This document shows positions 33,784-42,097 of a stretch of DNA of 64,000 nucleotides, in pieces. The translations under genes were made by a program, and so were the position numbers. The stretch is from positions 2,108,001-2,172,000 of the forward strand of contig NZ_OCNH01000001.1 in the NCBI RefSeq assembly GCF_900230225.1. Reading direction: 5' to 3'. Position 1 is the stretch's first letter, and every line of letters begins with the position of its first letter. This stretch comes from Spirosoma fluviale (lineage in GTDB: Bacteria; Bacteroidota; Bacteroidia; Cytophagales; Spirosomataceae). Below the pieces are notes generated by a model that did not search any database, was not told the origin of the DNA, and worked only from the letters and a program-made list of their open reading frames with translations.

Positions 33784-34923
33784 TTATTCACTCATTTCGC
33801 CACTAATCGACTGAGCCAGAAGTAGGCGCAGTCTGTCTGAGTCATGTTCCTGACCAAGCAAAACCATCAGCTTTGTAATAGCGGCTTCGGTTGTTATATC
33901 GGCCCCACTAACTACTCCAATTTGCAGCAGTTGCTTACTGGTCTGATATTGCCCCTGGGTTACGCGCCCGCCTTCACACTGCGACACATTGAAGAAGACC
34001 ACGCCCCGGTCAATGGCACGTTTGATGGTATCCAGAAACCAGCCATCGGTAGGTGCATTACCCGCGCCAAACGTTTCCAGAATGACGGCCCGCAGATTTG
34101 GGATGTTCACGATCGATTCGACAACCGGTTGTGTTATCCCCGGAAAGAGCTTCAGAATGGTTATATTAGGGTCGAGCGTGGTGCGAAGGCTTAGTTTCTG
34201 ACCCGACTGGTAGGGTCGAATAAACATACGATTGTAGTCGATACTCACCCCCGCCGTGGCCAGATGCGGGTAATTTTCGGAGGCAAATGCATTAAACTGG
34301 ACGCTTTCCCGCTTGGTAGACCGGTTGCCCCGCAACAACAGCGAATTGAAGTACACACACACTTCCGGAACAGTAGGCACACCTTTGGCAGGTACTGATC
34401 CCCCAACCTTGTTAACAATGGCCGAATCCACGGCGGCAGCGTCCACTGCGGCCGAATCCACGGCGGCAGCAATTTCGAGGGCGGTGATGAAATTCTCGCG
34501 GGCATCGCTGCGGGCTACACCGATGGGCAGTTGAGCCCCGGTAAGAATAACCGGCTTGCTCAGGCCAACCAGCATAAAACTTAATGCCGATGCCGTATAC
34601 GACATGGTGTCTGTGCCATGAAGAATGACAAAACTGTCGTATTTATCGTATGAATCCTGAATGATCTGCGCCAGTTCGACCCAGATAGCGGGCTTCATAT
34701 TCGACGAGTCGATGACTTCGTGCAGGGTGAGAATGGTAATCTCGAAGTCGAGCCGATTCAACTCCGGTACCCGATCCAGAACACGATCAAAATCAAAGGG
34801 AATCAGCCCGCTGGCTTTGGGGTCGTAGACCATCCCAAATGTGCCACCGGTATAAATAACCAGCACCGACGCCCTCGGTTGCCGGGGAGAAACGGGACTT
34901 ATATGAACTTTTTTGTAAGGCAT
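33784..34923 (-). CDS. ansA: Type I (cytosolic) L-asparaginase
   Basis: 379 residues. It hydrolyses asparagine to aspartate and ammonia. The N-terminal catalytic motif VIYTGGTFGM (nucleophile Thr) and the second motif FVILHGTDTMSYTASALSFM (Thr-Asp pair) are present, and the C-terminal domain has RAVILETFGAGNAPT and FFNVSQCEGGRV. There is no signal peptide, which fits the cytosolic type. An Ala/Val/Asp/Ser stretch (AAAVDSAAVDAAAVDSAIVN and onward, about 35 residues) is inserted after DARENFITALEI; it is encoded partly by an exact 20-base repeat with a 30-base period (34421-34470). It lies downstream of TatD on the same strand. Confidence 0.94.
   Translation of the reverse strand: MPYKKVHISPVSPRQPRASVLVIYTGGTFGMVYDPKASGLIPFDFDRVLDRVPELNRLDFEITILTLHEVIDSSNMKPAIWVELAQIIQDSYDKYDSFVILHGTDTMSYTASALSFMLVGLSKPVILTGAQLPIGVARSDARENFITALEIAAAVDSAAVDAAAVDSAIVNKVGGSVPAKGVPTVPEVCVYFNSLLLRGNRSTKRESVQFNAFASENYPHLATAGVSIDYNRMFIRPYQSGQKLSLRTTLDPNITILKLFPGITQPVVESIVNIPNLRAVILETFGAGNAPTDGWFLDTIKRAIDRGVVFFNVSQCEGGRVTQGQYQTSKQLLQIGVVSGADITTEAAITKLMVLLGQEHDSDRLRLLLAQSISGEMSE
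34421..34470. repeat. 30-bp-period tandem repeat inside ansA
   Basis: GCCGAATCCACGGCGGCAGC occurs at 34421-34440 and again, identical, at 34451-34470, separated by GTCCACTGCG. It encodes the Ala/Val/Asp/Ser insert of the asparaginase and keeps the frame. Confidence 0.9.
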
Positions 34924-34990
34924 TACTACGGTACTATGTTAAGTGCAGAAGCCGACAGTCCATCGGTCGGTTTCTGTATATAATCAGGCT

Positions 34991-35797
34991 CTAACCCGGC
35001 AGCAGATTGGCATACAAGGCCGGGAGTAACGAAAGGGCGTTGGCTGTTGTATGCCGCGCTACGTCGTCGATACTGATCTGCTTGAGATCGGCCACGCGCT
35101 GGGCCACTAACCGGATATAAGCCGGTTCATTGCGCTTACCACGGTGAGGCACCGGTGCCAGATAAGGCGCATCGGTTTCCAGGACAAGGTGCTCCAGACC
35201 GATGTGCGGGAGCACTTTGTCCAGTCCGCCATTTTTAAAGGTAGCCACCCCGCCAATGCCCAGTTTGAAGCCAAGGTCGACGGCCCTGTTGGCTTCGTCA
35301 AGCGTTCCGACAAAGCAATGAAAGATACCGGTCAATCCCGGAAGGGCCAGTTTCTCGATCAGATCGGCCGCTTCGGCAAATGCATTTCGGTCATGACCCG
35401 AACGTGTGTGCATGGATACCGGCAATTGCTGTTCTGCGGCCCAGCGAAGCTGGGTTTCGAAGGCGGCAAACTGTTGCTCTACGTAGGTCATGTCCCAATA
35501 AAAATCCAGACCGATCTCGCCCACGGCCATGAAGGCATTCCGGTTGAGGGCATCCTCAACAGCCGCCAGCTCTTCGTCAACCGTCTCGTTGACATAGGCC
35601 GGATGCAATCCCATCATGGGCAGACAACGGTCGGGGTATTGCTCCGCCAGCGCCATCATGCCGGGTATGGTTTCGCGGGCACAGTTCGGCATCCAGATCT
35701 GGCTGATTTGTTCTTTTTCGGCCTGGTGAAGCATAGATTCCCGGTCTTCATCGAACTGGGAGTCGTATATGTGGGCGTGGGTGTCAATTAAAATCAT
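34991..35797 (-). CDS. TatD family metal-dependent hydrolase (DNase)
   Basis: 268 residues. The TIM-barrel metal-dependent hydrolase has all family motifs: DTHAHIYDSQF at the N-terminus, VGEIGLDFYWD, QLPVSMHTRS, GIFHCFVGTLDEA and LETDAPYLAPVPHRGKRNEP. TatD proteins are 3'-5' DNases implicated in DNA repair and other nucleic-acid turnover. The start at 35797 puts the metal-binding HAH at residues 7-9, as expected. It is ten bases from the glycosyltransferase gene upstream, so co-transcription is likely, though functionally it seems unrelated to the polysaccharide genes. Confidence 0.95.
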   Translation of the reverse strand: MILIDTHAHIYDSQFDEDRESMLHQAEKEQISQIWMPNCARETIPGMMALAEQYPDRCLPMMGLHPAYVNETVDEELAAVEDALNRNAFMAVGEIGLDFYWDMTYVEQQFAAFETQLRWAAEQQLPVSMHTRSGHDRNAFAEAADLIEKLALPGLTGIFHCFVGTLDEANRAVDLGFKLGIGGVATFKNGGLDKVLPHIGLEHLVLETDAPYLAPVPHRGKRNEPAYIRLVAQRVADLKQISIDDVARHTTANALSLLPALYANLLPG

Positions 35798-35807
35798 TCG
35801 TACTTAC

Positions 35808-36833
35808 TCAAGTATAGTGTCTTCCTTTCCACTCAATTTTCGTTGGCATCAGGTAGAAAACTACTGCCAGAGGACCAATGATGAGTTGGTAAATTTCAAA
35901 TAGCAACGCGTAAGGCCATAAGTTGGTTTGTCGCAATCGGCTCAGACCAAACGAAATGATCATTGTTTGCACGAATAACCTCGCGACATACAGACCCACG
36001 GCCAATACCGGCGAAACCCAGGTCAGCAGCAGGAACAGCGGTGCCGCCAGATACTGGAGGTAGAGCGAGCCAACCATCCAGACCGGTAATTGACTGGCTC
36101 CGCGCATCCAGCGCTTGCGTTGATGCAGAAAGCCATGTAAGGTATCGACCGCTTTTGTTCGGGCTAAAACGTCCTCGTTCAGCAAATTGGCAAAGCCATA
36201 TCCTTTGGCTGTGATAGCCTTAAAAAGTGCATAATCCTCAACGACCGAGAAGGGTAGCGATTCGTATCCGCCAGCGGCCCTATACCCTTCCCGGCTTACG
36301 GCCATGTTGTTTCCCATGGCGGTAACCGGCAACCCCATACTACTGACCAGATGCGTAAGTGTCAGGTTATAAAGCCAGTCGATGGTTTGAAGTTTATGGA
36401 AAATTTTGGGGCCTTCGGGAAGGGTAACTCCTGTAACGATACCTGTCTGCTTGCGAAACGAGTGACTCATGTGCATAAGCCAGTCGGGAGGAACCTGCGT
36501 ATCGGCGTCGGTAAAAAAAAGTAGTTGACCACGAGCCTGACCAGCCAGTTGGGCCAGCACATTGGCCTTGCCGCGCAAACCTGCAGTTGACTCACCGATG
36601 TGAATCAGTTTGTAGGCTGGTTTATCCTGAATGAATCCGGTTATGACCGATGCAGTCTGATCGGTAGACTGGTCATTTCCGATGAGCACCTCCAGCCGAT
36701 CAATTGGGTAGTTCAGGTGGCGGATGGCGTCGAGACAGGCAAGAATGGTCTTTTCTTCATTACGGGCTGCAATCAAAATACTGATAGTATCCTGATGGGA
36801 CTGCGGCCAATCTGGCGTATTAATAACCGGCAT
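35808..36833 (-). CDS. Family 2 glycosyltransferase, membrane-bound
   Basis: 341 residues from the ATG at 36833 (MPVINTPDWPQ), which overlaps the deacetylase stop by 14 bases; the open frame continues to 36878 inside that gene. The GT-A domain has ISILIAARNEEKTILACLDA, FFTDADTQVPPDW (DxD) and VVEDYALFKAI, then QRKRWMRGASQ, the Q-x-x-R-W acceptor-site motif of processive enzymes. Three to four membrane segments follow. It transfers a sugar to a lipid or polysaccharide acceptor at the inner membrane. It belongs to a minus-strand group of two GT2, a polysaccharide deacetylase and a flippase-like protein. Confidence 0.9.
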   Translation of the reverse strand: MPVINTPDWPQSHQDTISILIAARNEEKTILACLDAIRHLNYPIDRLEVLIGNDQSTDQTASVITGFIQDKPAYKLIHIGESTAGLRGKANVLAQLAGQARGQLLFFTDADTQVPPDWLMHMSHSFRKQTGIVTGVTLPEGPKIFHKLQTIDWLYNLTLTHLVSSMGLPVTAMGNNMAVSREGYRAAGGYESLPFSVVEDYALFKAITAKGYGFANLLNEDVLARTKAVDTLHGFLHQRKRWMRGASQLPVWMVGSLYLQYLAAPLFLLLTWVSPVLAVGLYVARLFVQTMIISFGLSRLRQTNLWPYALLFEIYQLIIGPLAVVFYLMPTKIEWKGRHYT

Positions 36834-37467
36834 AAACGGGTTGTGGCACGGAGCGGAACGAGTACCCGCGAGCGGCAAAATAAGCCAGCATTCGGGGCAG
36901 AACGTAGCGCATCGTTGGCCAGGCCTTTACACTGTCGTGAAACACCACGATAGAGCCCGGCCGTGTGTATTTAATGGTCTTTCGCAGGCAAACATCGGCG
37001 GGCAGACTACGGTCAAAATCGCCGGTGAGTACATCCCACATGACAATGGAATAATTTTCCAGCACTTCGGCCACCTGCGTTTTTTTGATGCGTCCGTAAG
37101 GGGGTCGAAAAAGGGAGGTTTCAACATTCAGCAGCGACTGGCATTTTTGGATATTTTCCAGATAGACGGCGTCCTCCGTTTTCCAGCCATTCAGGTGATT
37201 GAACGTATGATTACCGACCATATGCCCGGCTTCCAGCACCTTATACAGAATATCGCGGTGCTTACGAACATTGTCGCCAATGCAGAAAAAGGTGGCCTGA
37301 GCCGCAAACCGGTCCAGTTGTTCCAGCACAAATTCCGTCACATCAGGGATTGGCCCATCGTCGAAGGTCAGGTAAATGGTTGGTTCAGCCTCCTGATCGA
37401 TCCTCCACCAGAACTCAGGGTATACCGTCCGAAGCAAAAAATTAGATTTGTGCAGAAAGAATGACAA
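36820..37467 (-). CDS. Polysaccharide deacetylase (NodB/CE4 family)
   Basis: 215 residues with all five CE4 motifs: TFDDGP (motif 1), HTFNH (motif 2, metal histidines), RPPYGR (3), WDVLTGDFD (4) and IVVFHDS (5). It removes N- or O-acetyl groups from chitin-like, peptidoglycan or other polysaccharide. No signal peptide is evident at MSFFLHKSNFLLRTVYPEFW, so it may act in the cytoplasm or be held at the membrane by its neighbours. It overlaps the downstream glycosyltransferase start and lies 90 bases after the second GT2 gene. Confidence 0.94.
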   Translation of the reverse strand: MSFFLHKSNFLLRTVYPEFWWRIDQEAEPTIYLTFDDGPIPDVTEFVLEQLDRFAAQATFFCIGDNVRKHRDILYKVLEAGHMVGNHTFNHLNGWKTEDAVYLENIQKCQSLLNVETSLFRPPYGRIKKTQVAEVLENYSIVMWDVLTGDFDRSLPADVCLRKTIKYTRPGSIVVFHDSVKAWPTMRYVLPRMLAYFAARGYSFRSVPQPVYAGY

Positions 37468-37477
37468 GTTGATGTTG

Positions 37478-37553
37478 ATTTAGGATATATGACAACTGAT
37501 TTAGGGCACATAATGCGTTCACGTACACATCATATAACTTCAACCATTCGTCA
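37478..37553. repeat. Degenerate foldback element between GT2 and deacetylase genes
   Basis: GATGTTGATTTAGGATATAT on the 5' side is partly complementary to ACATCATATAACTTCAACCA on the 3' side. The words resemble those at 19151 and 50325, but pairing is poor. Confidence 0.35.
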
Positions 37554-37557
37554 CACA

Positions 37558-38679
37558 TCAGGTAAGGTTTCTTCCTTTCCAATGGTATCCCTTTCCCTGA
37601 GCGGCCAACCCGAAGAAAAGCACATAAAATGGGTACACTAACTGCGTCATTGGAATGACGTTCACTGACGATTTTTTTTGTAAAAAAACAAGAATCTGAC
37701 GTAAAAACAAAAATTCAGGGATCAGCTTCAACCCAATAACGAGTAGTGTTACGTTTCCGTTTAAATAATTGAGCCACCAGCCCAAAACAGCGACAACAGG
37801 GACAACATTGCAAAGAAAAATAAACACCGCCAGCAACGATGGCAGATAGCTCTCATAGGCCCGCCATTTACTGGCCCATCGCTTCCGCTGGTTGTAAAAC
37901 CCCCGCCACGTTTGGTGGGCTCCCGTCCGAACGATTGCCTCCGGACTTTTCAAAAACCGAACGCCATTCGAGTACCGCGCCGAAATCTTGTGCATCAAAA
38001 ACTCATCATCGCCCGAGGCCAGATGGTCAAAACCAGCAAAGCCACCTACTTCCGCAAATACCTCTTTTACGTAACACAGGTTGGCTCCGTTGCACATGGT
38101 CGGTACACCAAGCTGCATCGTGCAGGCCCCGGAACCAATGAGACTCGAAAATTCTACGGTTTGAAGGGCGTCAAACACTGTTCGCTCATCGGTAAACGTG
38201 ACCGGTCCCGATACCAGTCGGGCACCCGTTTGGACCTGAAAGGCGGCAAAGGATGCAAGCCAGTCGGGACCAACCCGACAGTCACCATCGGTTGTCAGGA
38301 TCAGATCGCCGGTGGCGATGGCGATGCTTTGGGTGATGGCCCGTTTTTTGGGCGATGCGGTTCGTTCGTTGGTCAACGGCAACGGGCGGAGCGCGAACGA
38401 GGCCGACTGAGCATACTCCCGAACGATGGCCAGGGTGGCGTCGGTCGACGAATCGTCGGCGACAATGACCTCAAAACGGGTGTAGGTCTGGCGACTCAGG
38501 TCATGCAGTAAGTTTCGTATGTTACCGGCCTCGTTACGAACGGGAATCACGACGGTAATTAGCGGTCCATCCGTTGCCTGGGCCGGTGGATAAACTGATG
38601 GGATGCGTAGCCAGGTAATCCAGAGCACGAACGTAAACAGCGCATAGAGGCCACTGATTACCAGAAGAAAGATCGTCAT
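37558..38679 (-). CDS. Family 2 glycosyltransferase with membrane segments at both ends
   Basis: 373 residues. One N-terminal membrane segment (TIFLLVISGLYALFTFVLWI), then a GT2 domain: LITVVIPVRNEAGNIRNLLH, VIVADDSSTDATL, ILTTDGDCRVGPDWL (DxD-like), ASGDDEFLMHKI and FYNQRKRWASKW (the Q-x-x-R-W type motif). Two or more C-terminal membrane segments end in GKGYHWKGRNLT. It is similar in build to the other GT2 gene but clearly distinct. Its start overlaps the end of the flippase-like gene by four bases (ATGA), indicating translational coupling. Confidence 0.9.
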   Translation of the reverse strand: MTIFLLVISGLYALFTFVLWITWLRIPSVYPPAQATDGPLITVVIPVRNEAGNIRNLLHDLSRQTYTRFEVIVADDSSTDATLAIVREYAQSASFALRPLPLTNERTASPKKRAITQSIAIATGDLILTTDGDCRVGPDWLASFAAFQVQTGARLVSGPVTFTDERTVFDALQTVEFSSLIGSGACTMQLGVPTMCNGANLCYVKEVFAEVGGFAGFDHLASGDDEFLMHKISARYSNGVRFLKSPEAIVRTGAHQTWRGFYNQRKRWASKWRAYESYLPSLLAVFIFLCNVVPVVAVLGWWLNYLNGNVTLLVIGLKLIPEFLFLRQILVFLQKKSSVNVIPMTQLVYPFYVLFFGLAAQGKGYHWKGRNLT

Positions 38680-39677
38680 TCAGCGGTTAGTTTGAGTTTC
38701 CAGACCCAGATCAGGCCTGCCAGTACGGGCGTTAGTACATTGGCTACCCAAAGCGTCAGGGTGACCGTTATCAGTACCGATGCCGAAAGACCAAAAGGGG
38801 CAAATACCCATAAGGAAGCGGCCTCCCGTACGCCCAGATCGCTCAACAAATTAAAGGCGGGGGTGATTGTTTTGGCCAGAAAGACCAGCCCAATACCCGA
38901 TGCGGCCACTGCCGGGGGCAATGCCAGACCAACCAGCCGCATGGCGAGGTAAAACTGTGCGGAGAAAACGAGATACCGTAATCCAGCTACCGCGAGAGCA
39001 AGAGCAATCTCGCGGTCCGAATACTGAACCGCCACCTGCCAGTAATCAGCAAAGCGGTTCAACCCCGACCGACCTGCCAGTAACGAAACCAGTGGCCGAC
39101 GAAAGATCCCGAACACCACGCCACCCAGCGACAATACCGTGAGTAACGCCAGTAACCATTGGCCCGTTTGGTTATTGCGCTCAGGGGCGAGGCTCAGGTG
39201 CTGCGCCCAGGCTACCGTTCCAAACACAATGGCGACGTAGAATTGCATACCGCCCGACACCAGCGATGCCCCGATCGCTCCGGCCCGATTCGTGCGCAGC
39301 GACAGCACCCGACCAGCCGTATCGCCCAGTTGGGCGGGCAAAGCGAAGCCTAAAGAAACGCCGGCCAACACCCCCTGATACGCCTGCCAGAATCCGGTAG
39401 GCACAACCCGCCGGAGCAGAATCTGCCATTTCAGGGCTTCGAGTCCCCAGTTGACCGGCGTGAGCACTAGCAGACCAGCCGCCCAGCGTTCCGGGTGCTG
39501 AACAGCCCGAAGTTGTGCCTTAACAACCGCCCAATCGAACGGCTGCTGCCTCAAAATATGGGCGATGTAACCGATGAGGGTTAAAAACACGGCTATTTTG
39601 GCCCAAAAGATGATTTTTTTACCCGGTTTCAGCGACAAAATAGAGGAGAACACGTTACTTTGTACAAGAGCCAACAC
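38676..39677 (-). CDS. Flippase-like / lysylphosphatidylglycerol synthase TM region (YbhN) protein
   Basis: 333 residues, seven to eight membrane segments. It matches the UPF0104/YbhN family: NWGLEALKWQILLRRV, ALPAQLGDTAGRVLSLR and LVFLAKTITPAFNLLSDLGVREAA. Members help move or make lipid-linked glycans or aminoacyl lipids. There is no Met in the first 140 residues, so the start is GTG (39677 or 39653) or TTG (39674). With the first choice it begins six bases from the divergent ruvC ATG. It is the first gene of the glycosyltransferase group and overlaps the next gene by four bases. Confidence 0.85.
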   Translation of the reverse strand: MLALVQSNVFSSILSLKPGKKIIFWAKIAVFLTLIGYIAHILRQQPFDWAVVKAQLRAVQHPERWAAGLLVLTPVNWGLEALKWQILLRRVVPTGFWQAYQGVLAGVSLGFALPAQLGDTAGRVLSLRTNRAGAIGASLVSGGMQFYVAIVFGTVAWAQHLSLAPERNNQTGQWLLALLTVLSLGGVVFGIFRRPLVSLLAGRSGLNRFADYWQVAVQYSDREIALALAVAGLRYLVFSAQFYLAMRLVGLALPPAVAASGIGLVFLAKTITPAFNLLSDLGVREAASLWVFAPFGLSASVLITVTLTLWVANVLTPVLAGLIWVWKLKLTAE

Positions 39678-39683
39678 CCAACC

Positions 39684-40286
39684 ATGATCATTAATCCTAC
39701 TTCGTCTACCATTCAGCCAGTCGTTACACCCGAGAAAGTGATTTTGGGGGTCGACCCGGGCACCATGATTGCCGGTTATGGCATCATTTCGGTGAAGGGA
39801 GGTACGATGAGCATGATTCAGTACGGCGTGGTTCAGTTAAGCAAATATACGACCTACCAACTGAAGCTCCAGAAACTCTACGAAACCATCCTCCGGTTAA
39901 TCGACGAGTACCACCCCGACGAAATGGCGATTGAAGACCCGTTCTTCGGCAAAAATGTGCAGGCAATGCTGAAGCTGGGCCGGGCACAGGGAGTAGTGAT
40001 GGCGGCTGCCCTGTCGCGCAATATCCCCATCGTTGAGTACGCACCCCGCCGGATTAAACAGTCGGTTACCGGCAATGGGAATGCCTCCAAAGATCAGGTA
40101 TCCCAAATGGTCGGGCATTTGCTGAAGGAAGACCTCGACCCTAAATTCTTCGACGCTACCGATGCGCTGGCCATTGCCGTTTGTCATCATTTTCACGAAA
40201 ATGCGCTGCCCGTAGCCCCCGGCAAAAAGAATAAAAAAGGAGCCTGGGGTGCATTCGTCAGCGAGAACTCCAACCGAATTCTGTAA
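39684..40286 (+). CDS. ruvC: Holliday-junction resolvase RuvC
   Basis: 200 residues from the ATG at 39684; a TTG at 39660 is possible but the ATG fits the family better. It cuts Holliday junctions at symmetric sites together with RuvAB. The acidic catalytic residues are visible: Asp in VILGVDPGTMIAGYG, Glu in EMAIEDPFFGKN, and the C-terminal pair in FFDATDALAIAVCHH. APRRIKQSVTGNGNASKDQV is also typical. A Lys-rich tail follows (GKKNKKGAWG). It is transcribed divergently from the flippase-like gene with practically no gap, so its promoter must lie within that gene's 5' end. Confidence 0.97.
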   Translation: MIINPTSSTIQPVVTPEKVILGVDPGTMIAGYGIISVKGGTMSMIQYGVVQLSKYTTYQLKLQKLYETILRLIDEYHPDEMAIEDPFFGKNVQAMLKLGRAQGVVMAAALSRNIPIVEYAPRRIKQSVTGNGNASKDQVSQMVGHLLKEDLDPKFFDATDALAIAVCHHFHENALPVAPGKKNKKGAWGAFVSENSNRIL

Positions 40287-40532
40287 GCCTTCAGGCTTAA
40301 TTCTATACGTGTATCTGCTCCTCCCCGGCTCTCCAAATCCCTACTTAGCCCCTGCATTGTCGTTTCGGCGTTAGCCTCAATACCAGGAAAATTAAGCGAT
40401 TGTTGACCTCACCATGCAACGAAAGCACCCTTTCCTGCGATACGGAGAGAAAGCGAATCCTGTTTCCCTGCCATCGGGAAATCGGCGCTGTTTCTCAACT
40501 TATCCGGACGCATTGACGCCTTCTGCAACTTT

Positions 40533-41285
40533 ATGGAACGTAAAGAATTTTTAAAACGTGGTTTTGTTAGCTTGCTGGGCATCACGGCAGTGGCCCCGCT
40601 GATCGGGGCGTGTTCTTCTTCAACGGTTGACCCGGTCAGCACCTCCACCACAGGCAGTACAACGTCAACGGGTTCTACGAACGGGAGTTCGTCCAGTAAC
40701 TGCACCGTTACCCCCTCGGAAACGGAAGGGCCTTTCCCTACCAAAGTACCGTCCAGCCTCGTGACAAAGGATATTCGCTCCGACCGAACCGGGGTTGCCT
40801 TTACCATGAATATCAGCATTAAAAATGCCAATGCCAGTTGTGCGGCACTGGCCGGGGCGCTCGTCGATGTGTGGCATTGCGACAAAGACGGCTATTACTC
40901 AGAATATGGCGGCACGGGTATGCAAAGTGTCGATTTCACGAAAGTGGATTTCCTGAGAGGCCGACAGGTGACCGATACCAACGGGCTGGTTTCGTTTACA
41001 TCGATCTTTCCGGGCTGGTACTCGGGACGGGCACCGCACATTCACGTCCACATCTATAATTCGGCGGGGAAGTCGCTGCTGGTTACGCAAATCGCCTTCC
41101 CGTACGATATCAGCAACACGGTCTACACAACGGCCCAGTCGTACGGTTACACGAAAGGAAAGCAGGATACGCTCAACGAACGGGATAATGTTTTCTCGGA
41201 TGGATTTACCAATGAGCTGGCGACTGTTTCGGGAAGTATAGCCAGTGGGTATACGCTCACGCACTCCATTGTGGTGAACGCCTGA
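40533..41285 (+). CDS. Intradiol ring-cleavage dioxygenase-like lipoprotein
   Basis: 250 residues. The N-terminus MERKEFLKRGFVSLLGITAV and the lipobox IGAC suggest a lipoprotein exported to the envelope, possibly by Tat. After a Ser/Thr/Gly linker the fold has DVWHCDKDGYYSEY, FTSIFPGWYSGRAPHIHVHI and VTQIAFPYD, which supply the Tyr-Tyr-His-His iron ligands of intradiol dioxygenases. Known enzymes cleave catechol or protocatechuate in the cytoplasm; exported lipoprotein forms are common in Cytophagales and their substrate is unknown, maybe plant-derived aromatics. It is followed 85 bases later by the pirin-like gene. Confidence 0.85.
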   Translation: MERKEFLKRGFVSLLGITAVAPLIGACSSSTVDPVSTSTTGSTTSTGSTNGSSSSNCTVTPSETEGPFPTKVPSSLVTKDIRSDRTGVAFTMNISIKNANASCAALAGALVDVWHCDKDGYYSEYGGTGMQSVDFTKVDFLRGRQVTDTNGLVSFTSIFPGWYSGRAPHIHVHIYNSAGKSLLVTQIAFPYDISNTVYTTAQSYGYTKGKQDTLNERDNVFSDGFTNELATVSGSIASGYTLTHSIVVNA

Positions 41286-41370
41286 CGCAAGTTTCGTCAG
41301 GCCGGTCAGAGACCGGATAACACCCGGACATAGTCATAGACTATGCCCAACGCACACCCGCTAGTTAGCA

Positions 41371-42084
41371 ATGATCGACAGCACAACACAGGCTCAATTG
41401 TATATAGCCGACCAACGGGGCTGCTCGCAGAGCAGTTTTTTTCGAAGTTACCATACGTTCAACTTCGGGCAATACGCGAATGAACACCGGGCTCCTTTTG
41501 GCGGGTTACAGGTTTTAAACGACGATACACTTGGTCCGGGAAATCGGTTGTCGGTAACGGTCGATAACGATACAGCCGTTGTGCTGATTCCACTGGTGGG
41601 CGGACTTGAGTTCAACAGCCCGGTTGCCAGTGGTTTTTTAGAAGCTGGCCAGGTTCAGACGCTTTGGCTGGCGAAAGGGATGAGGTACGAAGTCATTAAT
41701 CCGTACGAAACGGAACTGATCAATTTCGTCCAACTCTGGATCGCCAGCCGTTCGACCAACTCCGGGCTATCAGTCATTGACCTGACAAACACGAATCAAC
41801 TTCTCCCCGCCTTCGCATTCAATCCGCTCAAGGACGGCACACCAACAGCCGGTTTAGGCTTTATCGGCAGATTTGACGGACGGGCAGAGGGAATTTACGC
41901 CCTCAAAAACCCGAAAAACGGCGTTTTTGTCTTTGTTCTGAGTGGCGTTTTTGAGGTTCAGAACCGATTGCTCCACGAACGCGATGGCTTATCCCTGATG
42001 AACATCCAGGGTGCCGAGGTTGATTTTGAAGCCCTATCCAACGATGCCCTGCTTCTACTGCTGGAGGTTCCGCTGCACAGCTAG
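41371..42084 (+). CDS. Pirin-like bicupin protein
   Basis: 237 residues. The N-terminus GCSQSSFFRSYHTFNFGQYANE, then HRAPFGGLQVLNDDTLGPGN, follows the pirin/YhhW pattern (S-F-x-F-x-x-Y, G-x-L-x-V-x-N-x-D). Two cupin halves can be traced. However, the usual metal ligands (His-x-His of the first cupin and a later His/Glu) are not where expected, so metal binding and quercetinase activity are doubtful. Similar ligand-poor members are common in Bacteroidota. It lies downstream of the intradiol dioxygenase-like gene and convergent with the TonB-type gene, 13 bases away. Confidence 0.8.
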   Translation: MIDSTTQAQLYIADQRGCSQSSFFRSYHTFNFGQYANEHRAPFGGLQVLNDDTLGPGNRLSVTVDNDTAVVLIPLVGGLEFNSPVASGFLEAGQVQTLWLAKGMRYEVINPYETELINFVQLWIASRSTNSGLSVIDLTNTNQLLPAFAFNPLKDGTPTAGLGFIGRFDGRAEGIYALKNPKNGVFVFVLSGVFEVQNRLLHERDGLSLMNIQGAEVDFEALSNDALLLLLEVPLHS

Positions 42085-42097
42085 CGTCCATCGGCTA

